DNA of 64,000 bases from Bacillus cereus ATCC 14579. GTDB lineage: Bacteria > Bacillota > Bacilli > Bacillales > Bacillaceae_G. The DNA lies in contig NC_004722.1 of assembly GCF_000007825.1 (NCBI RefSeq), forward strand, positions 3,760,501 through 3,824,500. The letters run 5' to 3'. Shown here one piece after another: positions 16,852 through 25,133 of this stretch; positions within the stretch are counted from its first letter, which is position 1; each line of letters starts with the position of its first letter. A program made the position numbers and the translations under genes. The notes beneath the pieces are model-generated. The model was not told where the DNA came from. It saw nothing but the letters and a program-made list of their open reading frames with translations, and did not search any database.

Positions 16852-16915
16852 TCCCTAATTCACCTTCTTTTTCTGTCATTTATAAGAAAAGTGCCTACTT
16901 TTTCTTTTTCCTCCA

Positions 16916-16944
16916 CATCATATGTAATGTACGAGTTTATGGTG
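16916..16944 (-). promoter_or_regulatory. Candidate sigma-K promoter of dpaAB
   Basis: The minus strand shows CACC (16944-16941), a 16-base spacer and CATATGATG (16924-16916), close to the sigma-K pattern of AC at -35 and CATANNNTA at -10. It lies 65 bases before dpaA, as expected for this late mother-cell operon. Confidence 0.6.
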
Positions 16945-16993
16945 ATTGAAAATCCAAATGCACATATGATTTATCAGGTTTCTATGTAGATAC

Positions 16994-17019
16994 AAAAAAA
17001 GATGACCAAAATGGCCATC
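16994..17019 (-). terminator. Terminator after ymxH
   Basis: GAUGGCC and GGUCAUC pair around AUUUU and are followed by seven U residues on the minus strand, just after the ymxH stop. Confidence 0.85.
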
Positions 17020-17021
17020 CT

Positions 17022-17273
17022 TCACTCCGAATTTGAACGATCTATACTATCACAAAGAAGCATATCGTGTCCGACTTTCTTTATTTGACTCCATGCCACC
17101 CTTACTTCTTGTGGTTCCTTTTTAAAACCTCCCCACTTCCCTACAGGTATTATAAGTGTTTGTATTTGCCCGTCTTTCTCATTAATCTCTAAATCCATAT
17201 AACCTAAGACTCCCATTTTTTCCGCTTTTTCTATATCTACAACCTCTTTACCACTTAATTCACTTAATCGCAT
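17022..17273 (-). CDS. ymxH: PRC-barrel protein YmxH (YlmC/YmxH sporulation family)
   Basis: The 83-residue protein begins M-R-L-S-E-L-S-G-K-E-V-V-D and carries the PRC-barrel pattern in which a glycine-rich strand G-Y-M-D-L-E-I is followed by L-I-I-P-V-G and W-S-Q-I-K-K-V-G. Family members are small cytosolic proteins linked to sporulation by gene position; no molecular activity is established to my knowledge. I chose the ATG at 17273, which follows GGGGAGTGG, over an upstream in-frame start. It sits between mlpA and dpaA as in B. subtilis and has its own terminator. Confidence 0.88.
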   Translation of the reverse strand: MRLSELSGKEVVDIEKAEKMGVLGYMDLEINEKDGQIQTLIIPVGKWGGFKKEPQEVRVAWSQIKKVGHDMLLCDSIDRSNSE

Positions 17274-17341
17274 ACACACTCCACTCCCCTAATGAATTTT
17301 TCATTTGCATTGTCTATAATTAGTACCTATTCTATATGTAT

Positions 17342-17390
17342 AAAAAAAATAACCTTCTCTCATTTAAAAAGAGAGAAGGTTATTTTTTAT
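17342..17390 (-). terminator. Terminator after mlpA
   Basis: An AAAAAAUAACCUUCUCUC arm pairs with GAGAGAAGGUUAUUUUUU, giving a long stem with A and U tracts, likely bidirectional, just after the mlpA stop. Confidence 0.92.
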
Positions 17391-17406
17391 ACATCGTAAA
17401 AATTGA

Positions 17407-18648
17407 TTATAGTTTTATTCCTTTTGGAAGTTTTCCGTCTGGACTAATAAGTGCCGCAGAGAACTCGTCAGTAAACATATTGCGAATTAATCCGTCCACA
17501 TTTTCTTTTGTTACAGTGTTTACACTTTCAATAATCTCATCAAGTGAACGATGTTTACGAAGAAGCAATTCATTTTTACCGTTACGGCTCATACGGCTAT
17601 TTGTACTTTCTAAACTTAACATTAAGTTTCCTTTTAATTGCTCTTTACTATTCATAAGCTCTTTTTCTGTAATACCTGTATTTTTCAATGTCTCTAATGT
17701 TTCTTGCATTGTTTCATACAATGTATCTAATTGTTGGCTACCTGTTCCACCGTAAAGTGTTAACATGCCTGTATCTTCATAAGAAGAGTGGTAAGAAAAT
17801 ACTGAGTAAGCTAATCCACGTTGCTCACGTACTTCTTGGAATAAACGGCTACTCATGCTACCGCCTAAAACATTATTTAATACAATTAAGTTATAAATAT
17901 CTTCGTGTCCCATTTGTAAGCCTTTATATCCTAGACATAAATGAGCTTGTTCCGTTTCTTTTTTACGGGCTACCTTATTGAAATGGAAAATTGGGCTATG
18001 TACTTGTTCACGGTTTGTTGTTCCTTCATAACTACCGAAATATTGCTCCACTGTTTGTAAAAATGCTTCATCAATATTTCCTGCGATTGATACAACTACA
18101 TTTTCAGGTGTGTAATGATCTTTTATATATTGACGTAACGTATCACCTGTAAACGTATTAAGCGTTTCTTCTGTTCCTAAAATAGGATATCCAAGTGGAT
18201 GCGTTTCATATGTTGCTTTCGTTAACATATCATGCACAATCTCATCTGGAGCATCTTCGTACATTTTAATTTCTTCACATACGACATTCTTCTCTTTTTT
18301 CAGTTCTTCCTCATCAAATGTTGAATTAAAGAACATGTCTGCTAAAACATCTAAAGCATATTTAGCATGCTCATCTAATACTTTTGCATAGTAACATGTA
18401 TATTCTTTTGAAGTAAATGCATTCACTTGACCACCAATGCTATCAAATGATTCTGCAATCTCTCGTGCACTACGTGTTTCTGTCCCTTTAAAGAACATAT
18501 GCTCTAAAAAGTGAGAAATCCCGTTATTTTTTTCATTTTCATTTCTTGATCCCGCATGGATCCAAATACCAATCGCAACCGATCTTACAGTTGGTATATT
18601 CTCCATAACTATTCTTACACCATTTTTACAAGTATATTTTTTAATCAA
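17407..18648 (-). CDS. mlpA: M16-family zinc peptidase MlpA (YmxG)
   Basis: The 413-residue protein is a processing-peptidase-like M16 enzyme. The inverted zinc motif H-F-L-E-H (HxxEH) lies near residue 50 and the downstream glutamate in the E-E-L-K-K-E-K-N-V-V-C-E-E-I segment near 127. There is no signal peptide, so it acts in the cytosol. The start is a TTG at 18648, seven bases after GGAGG; an in-frame ATG further upstream has no ribosome site and would add residues absent from the family. In B. subtilis the orthologue is reported to influence extracellular protease expression; that effect here is only inferred. Confidence 0.92.
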   Translation of the reverse strand: MIKKYTCKNGVRIVMENIPTVRSVAIGIWIHAGSRNENEKNNGISHFLEHMFFKGTETRSAREIAESFDSIGGQVNAFTSKEYTCYYAKVLDEHAKYALDVLADMFFNSTFDEEELKKEKNVVCEEIKMYEDAPDEIVHDMLTKATYETHPLGYPILGTEETLNTFTGDTLRQYIKDHYTPENVVVSIAGNIDEAFLQTVEQYFGSYEGTTNREQVHSPIFHFNKVARKKETEQAHLCLGYKGLQMGHEDIYNLIVLNNVLGGSMSSRLFQEVREQRGLAYSVFSYHSSYEDTGMLTLYGGTGSQQLDTLYETMQETLETLKNTGITEKELMNSKEQLKGNLMLSLESTNSRMSRNGKNELLLRKHRSLDEIIESVNTVTKENVDGLIRNMFTDEFSAALISPDGKLPKGIKL

Positions 18649-18734
18649 AAACTTTCCTCCTACTGCCAGTTTCTCTAAATAAGTGCTATTATTTAATGAT
18701 AACAAGTTTAAGGATCAATGTCATGCAAATGTAT

Positions 18735-19634
18735 TTAATCCACACGTTTTTCATCCAGTAATTCTGTTATATTCCCCACTTTATATCCTTGTTCCTTCAA
18801 TTTTTTAATCATTGTATCTAATGCTTCTGCCGTTGACGAAGTAGGATGCATTAATACGATAGCACCTGGGTGTATTTTTCTCATTACTCTCTGCAATAGT
18901 ACATCTGGCTCAGGTCGCTTCCAATCGATTGTATCGACAGTCCACATAATCGTTCCCATTTGGAAATCATCAGCGATTTTCACGACTTCATCCCGAAAAC
19001 TTCCACTCGGCGGGGCAAACCATCTTACTTTTTGATTCGTTACTACTTCTATCATTCGATTTGTTTTTTGTAACTGCTCTCGTATTTCATCAGACGATAG
19101 CGTTTTCATATTAGGGTGCGTATAAGAATGATTTCCGACTTCTTGATTTGCATCGACAATCATTTTTGCAAATCGTAAATTTTCTTTCACCCAACGTCCT
19201 TCTAAAAAGAAAGTGGCCTTCACATCATGCTTTTTCAATATCTCTAATATGCGAGGCAAATACTCATTTCCCCATGCCACATTTATTGTTAATCCTACCA
19301 TTTTTTTATTTGGATGGCCTCTATAAATTGGAGCGGGTGATAAATCTTCTAAATGAACACTCGGTGAGACTTCTTTGAATTCAAGATATTTTTGATCAAA
19401 TTCCTTTAGCTTCTTCATATTATTATACGATGCTTCAATATCCACTTGTCTTCCATTATATCCAGGTGTTGCCTTCCATATTTTATCAATCATCGCATTT
19501 TGAGGTGCAATCTCATACTTTTTTGCATGCTTTTGAATTTCTTCATGCAAGTTATCTTGTGCAAAAACAGAATAAGAGCCTAAACTGACATATAAAGAAA
19601 ATATACATATGTATGCCAATATACGAACTTTCAT
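18735..19634 (-). CDS. ylxY: Polysaccharide deacetylase-like protein YlxY, altered active site
   Basis: The 299-residue protein has a signal peptide (hydrophobic residues 4-24, ending V-F-A-Q) and a NodB-type fold. Metal motif 2 H-S-Y-T-H, motif 3 W-F-A-P-P-S-G-S-F, motif 4 W-T-V-D-T-I-D-W and motif 5 I-V-L-M-H-P are present. Motif 1, normally T-F-D-D-G, reads T-I-N-V-A-W-G, so the catalytic and metal-binding aspartates are missing. I recall the same replacement in B. subtilis YlxY, so it is a conserved trait of the branch rather than a local mutation. It is probably exported and either inactive as a classical deacetylase or uses a different mechanism; a wall-related sporulation role is a guess. 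A GGGAGGG site precedes the ATG. Confidence 0.9.
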   Translation of the reverse strand: MKVRILAYICIFSLYVSLGSYSVFAQDNLHEEIQKHAKKYEIAPQNAMIDKIWKATPGYNGRQVDIEASYNNMKKLKEFDQKYLEFKEVSPSVHLEDLSPAPIYRGHPNKKMVGLTINVAWGNEYLPRILEILKKHDVKATFFLEGRWVKENLRFAKMIVDANQEVGNHSYTHPNMKTLSSDEIREQLQKTNRMIEVVTNQKVRWFAPPSGSFRDEVVKIADDFQMGTIMWTVDTIDWKRPEPDVLLQRVMRKIHPGAIVLMHPTSSTAEALDTMIKKLKEQGYKVGNITELLDEKRVD

Positions 19635-19757
19635 ATAAACCCTCCCAAATTAACTATATAAAAACATTTTCTTCTTATCTTTGTTAATTTGAGCGTTATA
19701 ATGAAAACTATACCTATGCTGACATAAAAATATATATAAATCATATTTTTACATAAC

Positions 19758-19783
19758 AAAAAAAGCCAGTTAAACTGGCTTTT
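19758..19783 (-). terminator. Terminator after pnp
   Basis: AAAGCCAGU and ACUGGCUUU pair around a short loop, followed by a run of seven U residues on the minus strand. Confidence 0.9.
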
Positions 19784-19785
19784 AC

Positions 19786-21924
19786 TTATTGCTGCTCTTG
19801 TTTGTTTTCTTCTTTAACAGCTTCTTTTTCTTGCTCTTCTTTTAGCAATACTTTTCTAGATAGATTTACGCGACCTTGCTTGTCAATCTCGATAACTTTA
19901 ACTGTAATTACATCACCGATTTTTACAACGTCTTCTACTTTACCTACACGCTCAAGTGCAAGTTCAGAAATATGAACTAATCCATCTTTACCGCTGAATA
20001 ATTCAACGAAAGCACCGAATTTCTCAACACGTTTCACTTTTGCTTCGTAGATTTCACCTACTTGTACTTCGCGAACGATATCTTCGATAATTTTCTTAGC
20101 TTTGTCGTTCATTTCTTGGTTTATTGAAGAAATGAATACTGTGCCATCTTGCTCGATGTCAATTTTAACGCCAGTTTCTTCAATAATTTTATTGATTTGT
20201 TTACCGCTCGGTCCGATAACGTCACGGATTTTATCTGGATTAATTGTCATTGTAATAATCTTTGGAGCGTACGCTGATAATTCAGTGCGTGGCTCTGGAA
20301 TAACAGATAACATATGATTTAGAATGTGCACACGACCAACTTTCGCTTGTTGTAATGCCTCTTCTAAAATTTCACGAGATAGACCATCGATTTTAATGTC
20401 CATTTGTAGTGCAGTTACACCTTGTGCTGTACCTGCTACTTTAAAGTCCATATCACCTAAATGATCTTCCATACCTTGAATATCAGATAAAATTGTGTAA
20501 TGCTCACCAGTTTTAACTAGACCCATTGCAATACCTGCAACTGGAGCTTTAAGTGGAACACCAGCATCCATCATTGCTAAAGTACTACCACAAATACTTG
20601 CTTGTGAAGTAGAACCATTTGATTCTAAAACTTCAGATACAAGACGTACTGTGTATGGGAAATCTTTTTCAGATGGAATTACAGGCTCAAGTGCGCGTTC
20701 TCCTATTGCACCGTGACCGATTTCACGACGACCTGGTCCACGCATTGGTCTTGTTTCACCAACACTAAATGATGGGAAATTGTAATGGTGCATAAAGCGT
20801 TTTGATTCTTCTACACCAAGACCATCTAAAATTTGCACATCGCCTAATGCACCTAATGTACAAATACTTAATGCTTGTGTTTGTCCACGAGTGAACAAAC
20901 CAGAACCGTGTGTACGAGATAAAATACCAACCTCTGATGCTAATGGACGGATTTCGTCACCTTTACGGCCATCTGGACGGATTTTTTCAACTGTAATAAG
21001 ACGACGTACTTCTTCTTTTACAATTTTATATAAAATCTCATTTACTTGTCCTAATGTATCAGCGTCAGCTTCCTGCGCTTCGTAATGCTCAATAACACGC
21101 TTTTTCACTTCGTTAATTGCATCTTCACGTGCATGTTTCTCATGTACTTGAATTGCTGAATGCATATCTTCTTCAGCCATTTCACGTACAGCTTGGTTAA
21201 GATCAGCGTCAACTTCATAAAGTTTCACTTCTGATTTCTCTTTACCTACAGCTTGTACAATCTCTTCTTGGAATGCAATTAGACGTTTAATTTCGTCATG
21301 ACCAAACATAATTGCTTCTAACATTGTTTCTTCAGGTACTTGATCTGCTCCTGCTTCAACCATGTTAATCGCATCTTTCGTACCAGCTACAACTAAGTGA
21401 ATATCACTTTGTTCTTGCTGTTCTACTGTTGGGTTAATAACGAATTCGCCATTAATACGGCCAACTGTCGCACCAGCGATTGGACCTTCAAATGGAATAT
21501 CTGAAATCGATAACGCTAATGAAGAACCAAGCATAGCTGCCATTTCAGAAGAACAATCTTGATCAACACTCATTACAATGCTGACAACTTGTACTTCGTT
21601 ACGGAAGCCATCTGCGAATAGCGGACGAATTGGACGGTCGATTAAACGACTTGCCAAAATTGCTTTTTCACTTGGACGACCTTCACGCTTAATAAAGCCG
21701 CCAGGAATTTTTCCGACTGCATATAAACGCTCTTCATAGTTTACTGTAAGTGGGAAGAAATCTACATTTTTTGCTTCTTTTGATGCAGTTGCTGTAGATA
21801 GAACCGCTGTATCGCCATATCTTACTAATACTGCTCCGTTCGCTTGTTTTGCAAGCTGACCAGTTTCAACTGTTAGCTGGCGACCAGCTAAATCTATCGA
21901 GAAGACTTGCTTTTCTTGACTCAT
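19786..21924 (-). CDS. pnp: Polynucleotide phosphorylase
   Basis: This 712-residue 3'-to-5' exoribonuclease uses phosphate to release nucleoside diphosphates. Two RNase PH domains (residues about 10-215 and 310-540), a KH domain with I-G-P-S-G-K-Q-I near 564 and an S1 domain starting K-V-K-R-V-E-K-F-G-A-F-V near 628 are in the usual order. The second core has the active-site stretch G-R-K-G-D-E-I-R-P and the conserved D-G-S-T-like segment S-N-G-S-T-S-Q-A-S-I-C-G-S. The C-terminus is a charged glutamate- and lysine-rich tail. It follows rpsO, which has its own terminator. Confidence 0.96.
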   Translation of the reverse strand: MSQEKQVFSIDLAGRQLTVETGQLAKQANGAVLVRYGDTAVLSTATASKEAKNVDFFPLTVNYEERLYAVGKIPGGFIKREGRPSEKAILASRLIDRPIRPLFADGFRNEVQVVSIVMSVDQDCSSEMAAMLGSSLALSISDIPFEGPIAGATVGRINGEFVINPTVEQQEQSDIHLVVAGTKDAINMVEAGADQVPEETMLEAIMFGHDEIKRLIAFQEEIVQAVGKEKSEVKLYEVDADLNQAVREMAEEDMHSAIQVHEKHAREDAINEVKKRVIEHYEAQEADADTLGQVNEILYKIVKEEVRRLITVEKIRPDGRKGDEIRPLASEVGILSRTHGSGLFTRGQTQALSICTLGALGDVQILDGLGVEESKRFMHHYNFPSFSVGETRPMRGPGRREIGHGAIGERALEPVIPSEKDFPYTVRLVSEVLESNGSTSQASICGSTLAMMDAGVPLKAPVAGIAMGLVKTGEHYTILSDIQGMEDHLGDMDFKVAGTAQGVTALQMDIKIDGLSREILEEALQQAKVGRVHILNHMLSVIPEPRTELSAYAPKIITMTINPDKIRDVIGPSGKQINKIIEETGVKIDIEQDGTVFISSINQEMNDKAKKIIEDIVREVQVGEIYEAKVKRVEKFGAFVELFSGKDGLVHISELALERVGKVEDVVKIGDVITVKVIEIDKQGRVNLSRKVLLKEEQEKEAVKEENKQEQQ

Positions 21925-22054
21925 TTAAGTACCCCTCTCAATTTAAAGTATTCAATTCTTCTATGTAAATGGATAGTATATCACAATATTCTACCTCTAG
22001 TATTGCCTAAAATTAAGTAAGCTATAAAGCGTAGAAGATATATTTTTACCTAAC

Positions 22055-22082
22055 AAAAAAGCGGGAATATTCCCGCTTCTTT
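22055..22082 (-). terminator. Terminator after rpsO
   Basis: AAGCGGGAAU and AUUCCCGCUU form a perfect stem with a U-run on the minus strand, placed between rpsO and pnp. Confidence 0.9.
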
Positions 22083-22084
22083 GA

Positions 22085-22354
22085 CTATCGACGTAAGCCA
22101 AGCTTTGTGATTAATTCACGGTAACGTGTGATATCGCTATTACGAAGGTAAGTTAGTAAGTTACGACGTTTACCAACCATCTTTAATAGACCACGACGTG
22201 AATGATGATCTTTCTTGTGAGTACGTAAGTGCTCGTTTAGAGTGTTAATTTGCTCCGTTAGGACAGCAATTTGAACCTCTGGAGAACCAGTATCAGTCTC
22301 ATGAGTTCTAAATTGTGCAATGATTTCATTTTTACGTTCTTGTGTTAAAGCCAT
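22085..22354 (-). CDS. rpsO: 30S ribosomal protein S15
   Basis: The 89-residue protein is a complete S15, an early-binding protein of the 30S platform. It contains the family signature from residue 39 ([14 protein letters not shown]) and ends G-L-R-R. The ATG follows a consensus AGGAGGTGAAA site, matching high expression. It lies between ribF and pnp as in other Bacillus. An imperfect long stem in the 100-base leader is a likely site for S15 autoregulation. Confidence 0.97.
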
Positions 22355-22372
22355 CCTATTTCACCTCCTATT

Positions 22373-22450
22373 AATTAAACCCCCAATTACCTAGCAAGCG
22401 TCGGTGAGTCGCAATGCCAAGCAATGGTTGTCATAAAGTACATAACATAG
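22373..22450 (-). promoter_or_regulatory. Structured rpsO leader, candidate S15 autoregulatory element
   Basis: The leader contains an imperfect long-range stem in which CCAUUGCUUGGCA pairs, with wobbles, to UGCUAGGUAAUUGG, capped by GCGACUCACCGACGC. S15 leaders in Bacillaceae bind the protein to control translation; this assignment rests on position and foldability only. Confidence 0.5.
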
Positions 22451-22454
22451 AATA

Positions 22455-23426
22455 CTACTTTTCATTTGAAAAAGCAAGTATATTCTTTTCGCTCATAAAA
22501 TATTCTTGTGCTGTTTTCTTATCTTTTGCGATTTGTTCAACTAACTCATCAATACCGTTGAATTTCTTTTCTGCTCTTATACGCATATGCCACTCTACTG
22601 TAACATTTTGATCGTATATATCTTTGTTAAATTCAAATAAGTGCACTTCAATTGATAATTGACGCTCATCTTCTTTAAAAGTCGGTTTATATCCAATATT
22701 ACATACACCATCGTACCATTCATCGTGAACTTTTAATCTCACTGCATAAACACCTACAGGTGGCAATAAATACTCATCACTTAAACCTACATTAGCTGTC
22801 GGGAAACCAATTTGACGCCCACGTTTGTCGCCGTGTATAACTGTTCCCGCTACAGTATAGGCTCTACCTAAAATAGATGGAATTTGCTCCATTTCGCCAT
22901 TTCGAATTAACTTTCGTAATGCTGTAGAACTTACTTTCTCTTCTTGAAATTCAACTTTTTCAATCACAGTCTGTGTAAACTCCCCTCTTGCATGAAATGG
23001 TAAAGTCTCCATCTTTCCTTTTCCTAAACGTCCATATGAATAATCAAACCCTGCTACTACATGCTTTACATTTAAACCAATAATATAATCATCTACAAAT
23101 TGTTGCGGTAATAACCCTGCAAATGATTCATCAAATTTAATCACATATAATATATCGATTCCTAAGCTTTCGACTATTTTTTCTTTATCACGCATTGGTG
23201 TAATATACTCCACATGCGCATCCTTTTTCCCTAAAACAACAGATGGATGAGGATGAAATGTCATAACTGCACTTTTATATCCTCGTTCGTCCGCTATTTT
23301 TTTCGCAGTTCGAATTACACATTGATGTCCTAAATGAATGCCATCAAAAAATCCTAATGCCATTACAGTAGGTGGTAATTCTAATTTATTTTGTTCATGT
23401 GGATGAGTTAAATGAATAAGTTTCAC
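22455..23426 (-). CDS. ribF: Bifunctional riboflavin kinase / FAD synthetase
   Basis: The 323-residue enzyme makes FMN and then FAD from riboflavin. The N-terminal nucleotidyltransferase has G-F-F-D-G-I-H-L-G-H (residues about 25-34), and the C-terminal kinase domain starts after residue 185 with G-R-A-Y-T-V-A-G-T-V-I-H-G-D-K-R-G-R-Q-I-G-F-P-T-A-N. I chose the GTG at 23426, eight bases after AAAGGTG; the longer frame has no ribosome site and extra residues. It follows truB closely, in the nusA-infB block, and is the ribC locus of B. subtilis. Confidence 0.95.
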   Translation of the reverse strand: MKLIHLTHPHEQNKLELPPTVMALGFFDGIHLGHQCVIRTAKKIADERGYKSAVMTFHPHPSVVLGKKDAHVEYITPMRDKEKIVESLGIDILYVIKFDESFAGLLPQQFVDDYIIGLNVKHVVAGFDYSYGRLGKGKMETLPFHARGEFTQTVIEKVEFQEEKVSSTALRKLIRNGEMEQIPSILGRAYTVAGTVIHGDKRGRQIGFPTANVGLSDEYLLPPVGVYAVRLKVHDEWYDGVCNIGYKPTFKEDERQLSIEVHLFEFNKDIYDQNVTVEWHMRIRAEKKFNGIDELVEQIAKDKKTAQEYFMSEKNILAFSNEK

Positions 23427-23469
23427 GCTTGAATTCACCTTTTTCTGTAATAATCCTTCCAATAATTCA

Positions 23470-24393
23470 TTATAGCTTTAGTTCTTGATTATTCACAAGT
23501 ACTTTCATCGGCTTTAACATGCCAGGATGTTTCGGATGATGTTCATAAATTGCTAAGCAACGATCATTTTTATCAAACACTGTAATAAATGGTGCTGTTA
23601 TTTCTAATTCATTCTTTAAGAACATACCATTCTTTATTTTCTCTGCTTGCTTTTCATCTACAACCATTTTTGGAAACTTACTTAATGCTTCATCAATTGA
23701 AATGAAGATAGACTCTACTGTTCCATTTTGCACGTTTTCTTCAATTTCTTCAAATGATATGCAATCTTCTAATAAAAATTCACCAGATGCCGTTCTTACA
23801 AGGTGAGACATATGTGATGGGAAACCAAGTTTCTCCCCGATCATTACAGCTAACGTTCTTACATATGTTCCTTTACTACACGTTACACGGAAACGGAATG
23901 AAATATTTTCTCCTTCAAAAACTTCACGATCATCAAGTAATACGAATTCATGAATTGTAATTGTACGAACTGGACGTTCCACCTCTTGTCCTGCTCTTGC
24001 ATATTCATATAATTTTTTCCCGTTTACTTTTACAGCCGAGAACATTGGTGGCATTTGTTCAATCGTGCCTGTTAATTCCGCAAGGACTTTCTCTACTTCC
24101 ATACGAGTAATAGTACGATCTACATTTTTCGTTTCAACAACCTCACCAGAAGCGTCTTCAGTTGTCGTTGAAAACCCTAATGTTACTTCACCTTCATATG
24201 TTTTCGTTTCACTTGTTAAAAATTGTGCAATTTTCGTTGCTCTTCCAACGCAAATTGGTAATACTCCTGTTACATCTGGATCTAATGTTCCCGTATGACC
24301 AATTCTCTTTTCTCGCAATATCTTTCTTAATTTAAATACTCAATCATGTGATGTCATGCCTTTTGGCTTATGTAATAATACTACACCTTCCAT
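23470..24393 (-). pseudogene. truB: tRNA pseudouridine(55) synthase with an in-frame stop
   Basis: From the ATG at 24393, preceded by GAGGTGAA, the frame reads M-E-G-V-V-L-L-H-K-P-K-G-M-T-S-H-D, then TGA at codon 18 (24342-24340), then V-F-K-L-R-K-I-L-R-E-K-R-I-G-H-T-G-T-L-D-P. The phase is unchanged across the stop, so this is a single-codon change, probably from a cysteine codon found there in relatives. The full frame would be 307 residues. The catalytic aspartate in T-L-D-P lies after the stop, but restart at the TTG near 24318 would lose the first motif K-P-x-G-M-T-S. It should modify U55 in tRNA; activity is doubtful unless the base is a sequence error or is read through. Confidence 0.88.
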
Positions 24394-24451
24394 ATATGTT
24401 CACCTCATCATAATTCTTTCGTATTAAATATCCAAAACTTATTTTGCATTG

Positions 24452-24482
24452 AAAAAATGGATAGACAAATGTCTATCCATTA
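24452..24482 (-). terminator. Terminator after rbfA
   Basis: AAUGGAUAGAC and GUCUAUCCAUU form a perfect stem followed by U-rich sequence, overlapping the rbfA stop and preceding truB. Confidence 0.88.
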
Positions 24483-24836
24483 TTCTTCACGTTTACCGTC
24501 TTTATTAATTTCATGTAAAAGTGTATCAATTCGATGACCATATCCGATAGACTCATCAAACTCAAAGGTAATTTCCGGTGTTTTACGAAGACGAATACGT
24601 TGGCCAATTTCTGAACGAATAAAGCCTTTTGCCTTCGCTAAACCTTTTAAAGTATTTTCTTTCTGTTCTTCGTCACCTAAAACAGAAATATATACTTTAG
24701 CAATTTGTAAATCACCACTCACTTGTACATCTGTTACTGTAACAAATCCAATACGTGGGTCTTTAATTTTACGACTGATAATATCGCCTAATTCTTTTTT
24801 CATTTGCTCGCCCACACGGTTCGCACGTAATTTCAT
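24480..24836 (-). CDS. rbfA: Ribosome-binding factor A
   Basis: The 118-residue protein is a KH-like 30S maturation factor needed for 16S rRNA 5' end processing and cold growth. It starts [16 protein letters not shown] and contains the family segment [12 protein letters not shown] with K-V-Y-I-S-V. Length is typical. It follows ylxP by 15 bases and is the last gene before a terminator, in the conserved infB-ylxP-rbfA order. Confidence 0.96.
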
Positions 24837-24851
24837 AACTCTTCACCTCAT

Positions 24852-25133
24852 TCAATACCATTCCAAATGTGTTATTGTACGTTCAATTTCAGGAAATGAA
24901 TCGATGTACTCAAGTACACGATTCATTTCTTTTTCACAGATAACACGATTTGAGGATACGGAAACAATTGCAATTTCTGTACGTTGCCATACATCTTGGT
25001 GCCCAACTTCAGAAACAGCTACATTATAGCGCTGTTTCACACGAGTTAACACACGTTGTAAAATTGCACGTTTCTCTTTTAAAGAATGCACATCGTAAAT
25101 CATACACTCGAATGAGAGTGAAGCGATAATCAT
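24852..25133 (-). CDS. ylxP: Conserved protein YlxP (DUF503)
   Basis: The 93-residue protein has a ferredoxin-like pattern and begins M-I-I-A-S-L-S-F-E-C, with the family stretch H-S-L-K-E-K-R-A-I-L-Q-R-V-L near residue 16 and V-A-V-S-E-V-G-H-Q-D-V-W-Q near 38. It lies between infB and rbfA, overlapping the infB stop by 4 bases. Members are thought to help ribosome assembly because of this position and have been reported with rbfA-like roles; no direct activity can be seen from sequence. Confidence 0.9.
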   Translation of the reverse strand: MIIASLSFECMIYDVHSLKEKRAILQRVLTRVKQRYNVAVSEVGHQDVWQRTEIAIVSVSSNRVICEKEMNRVLEYIDSFPEIERTITHLEWY

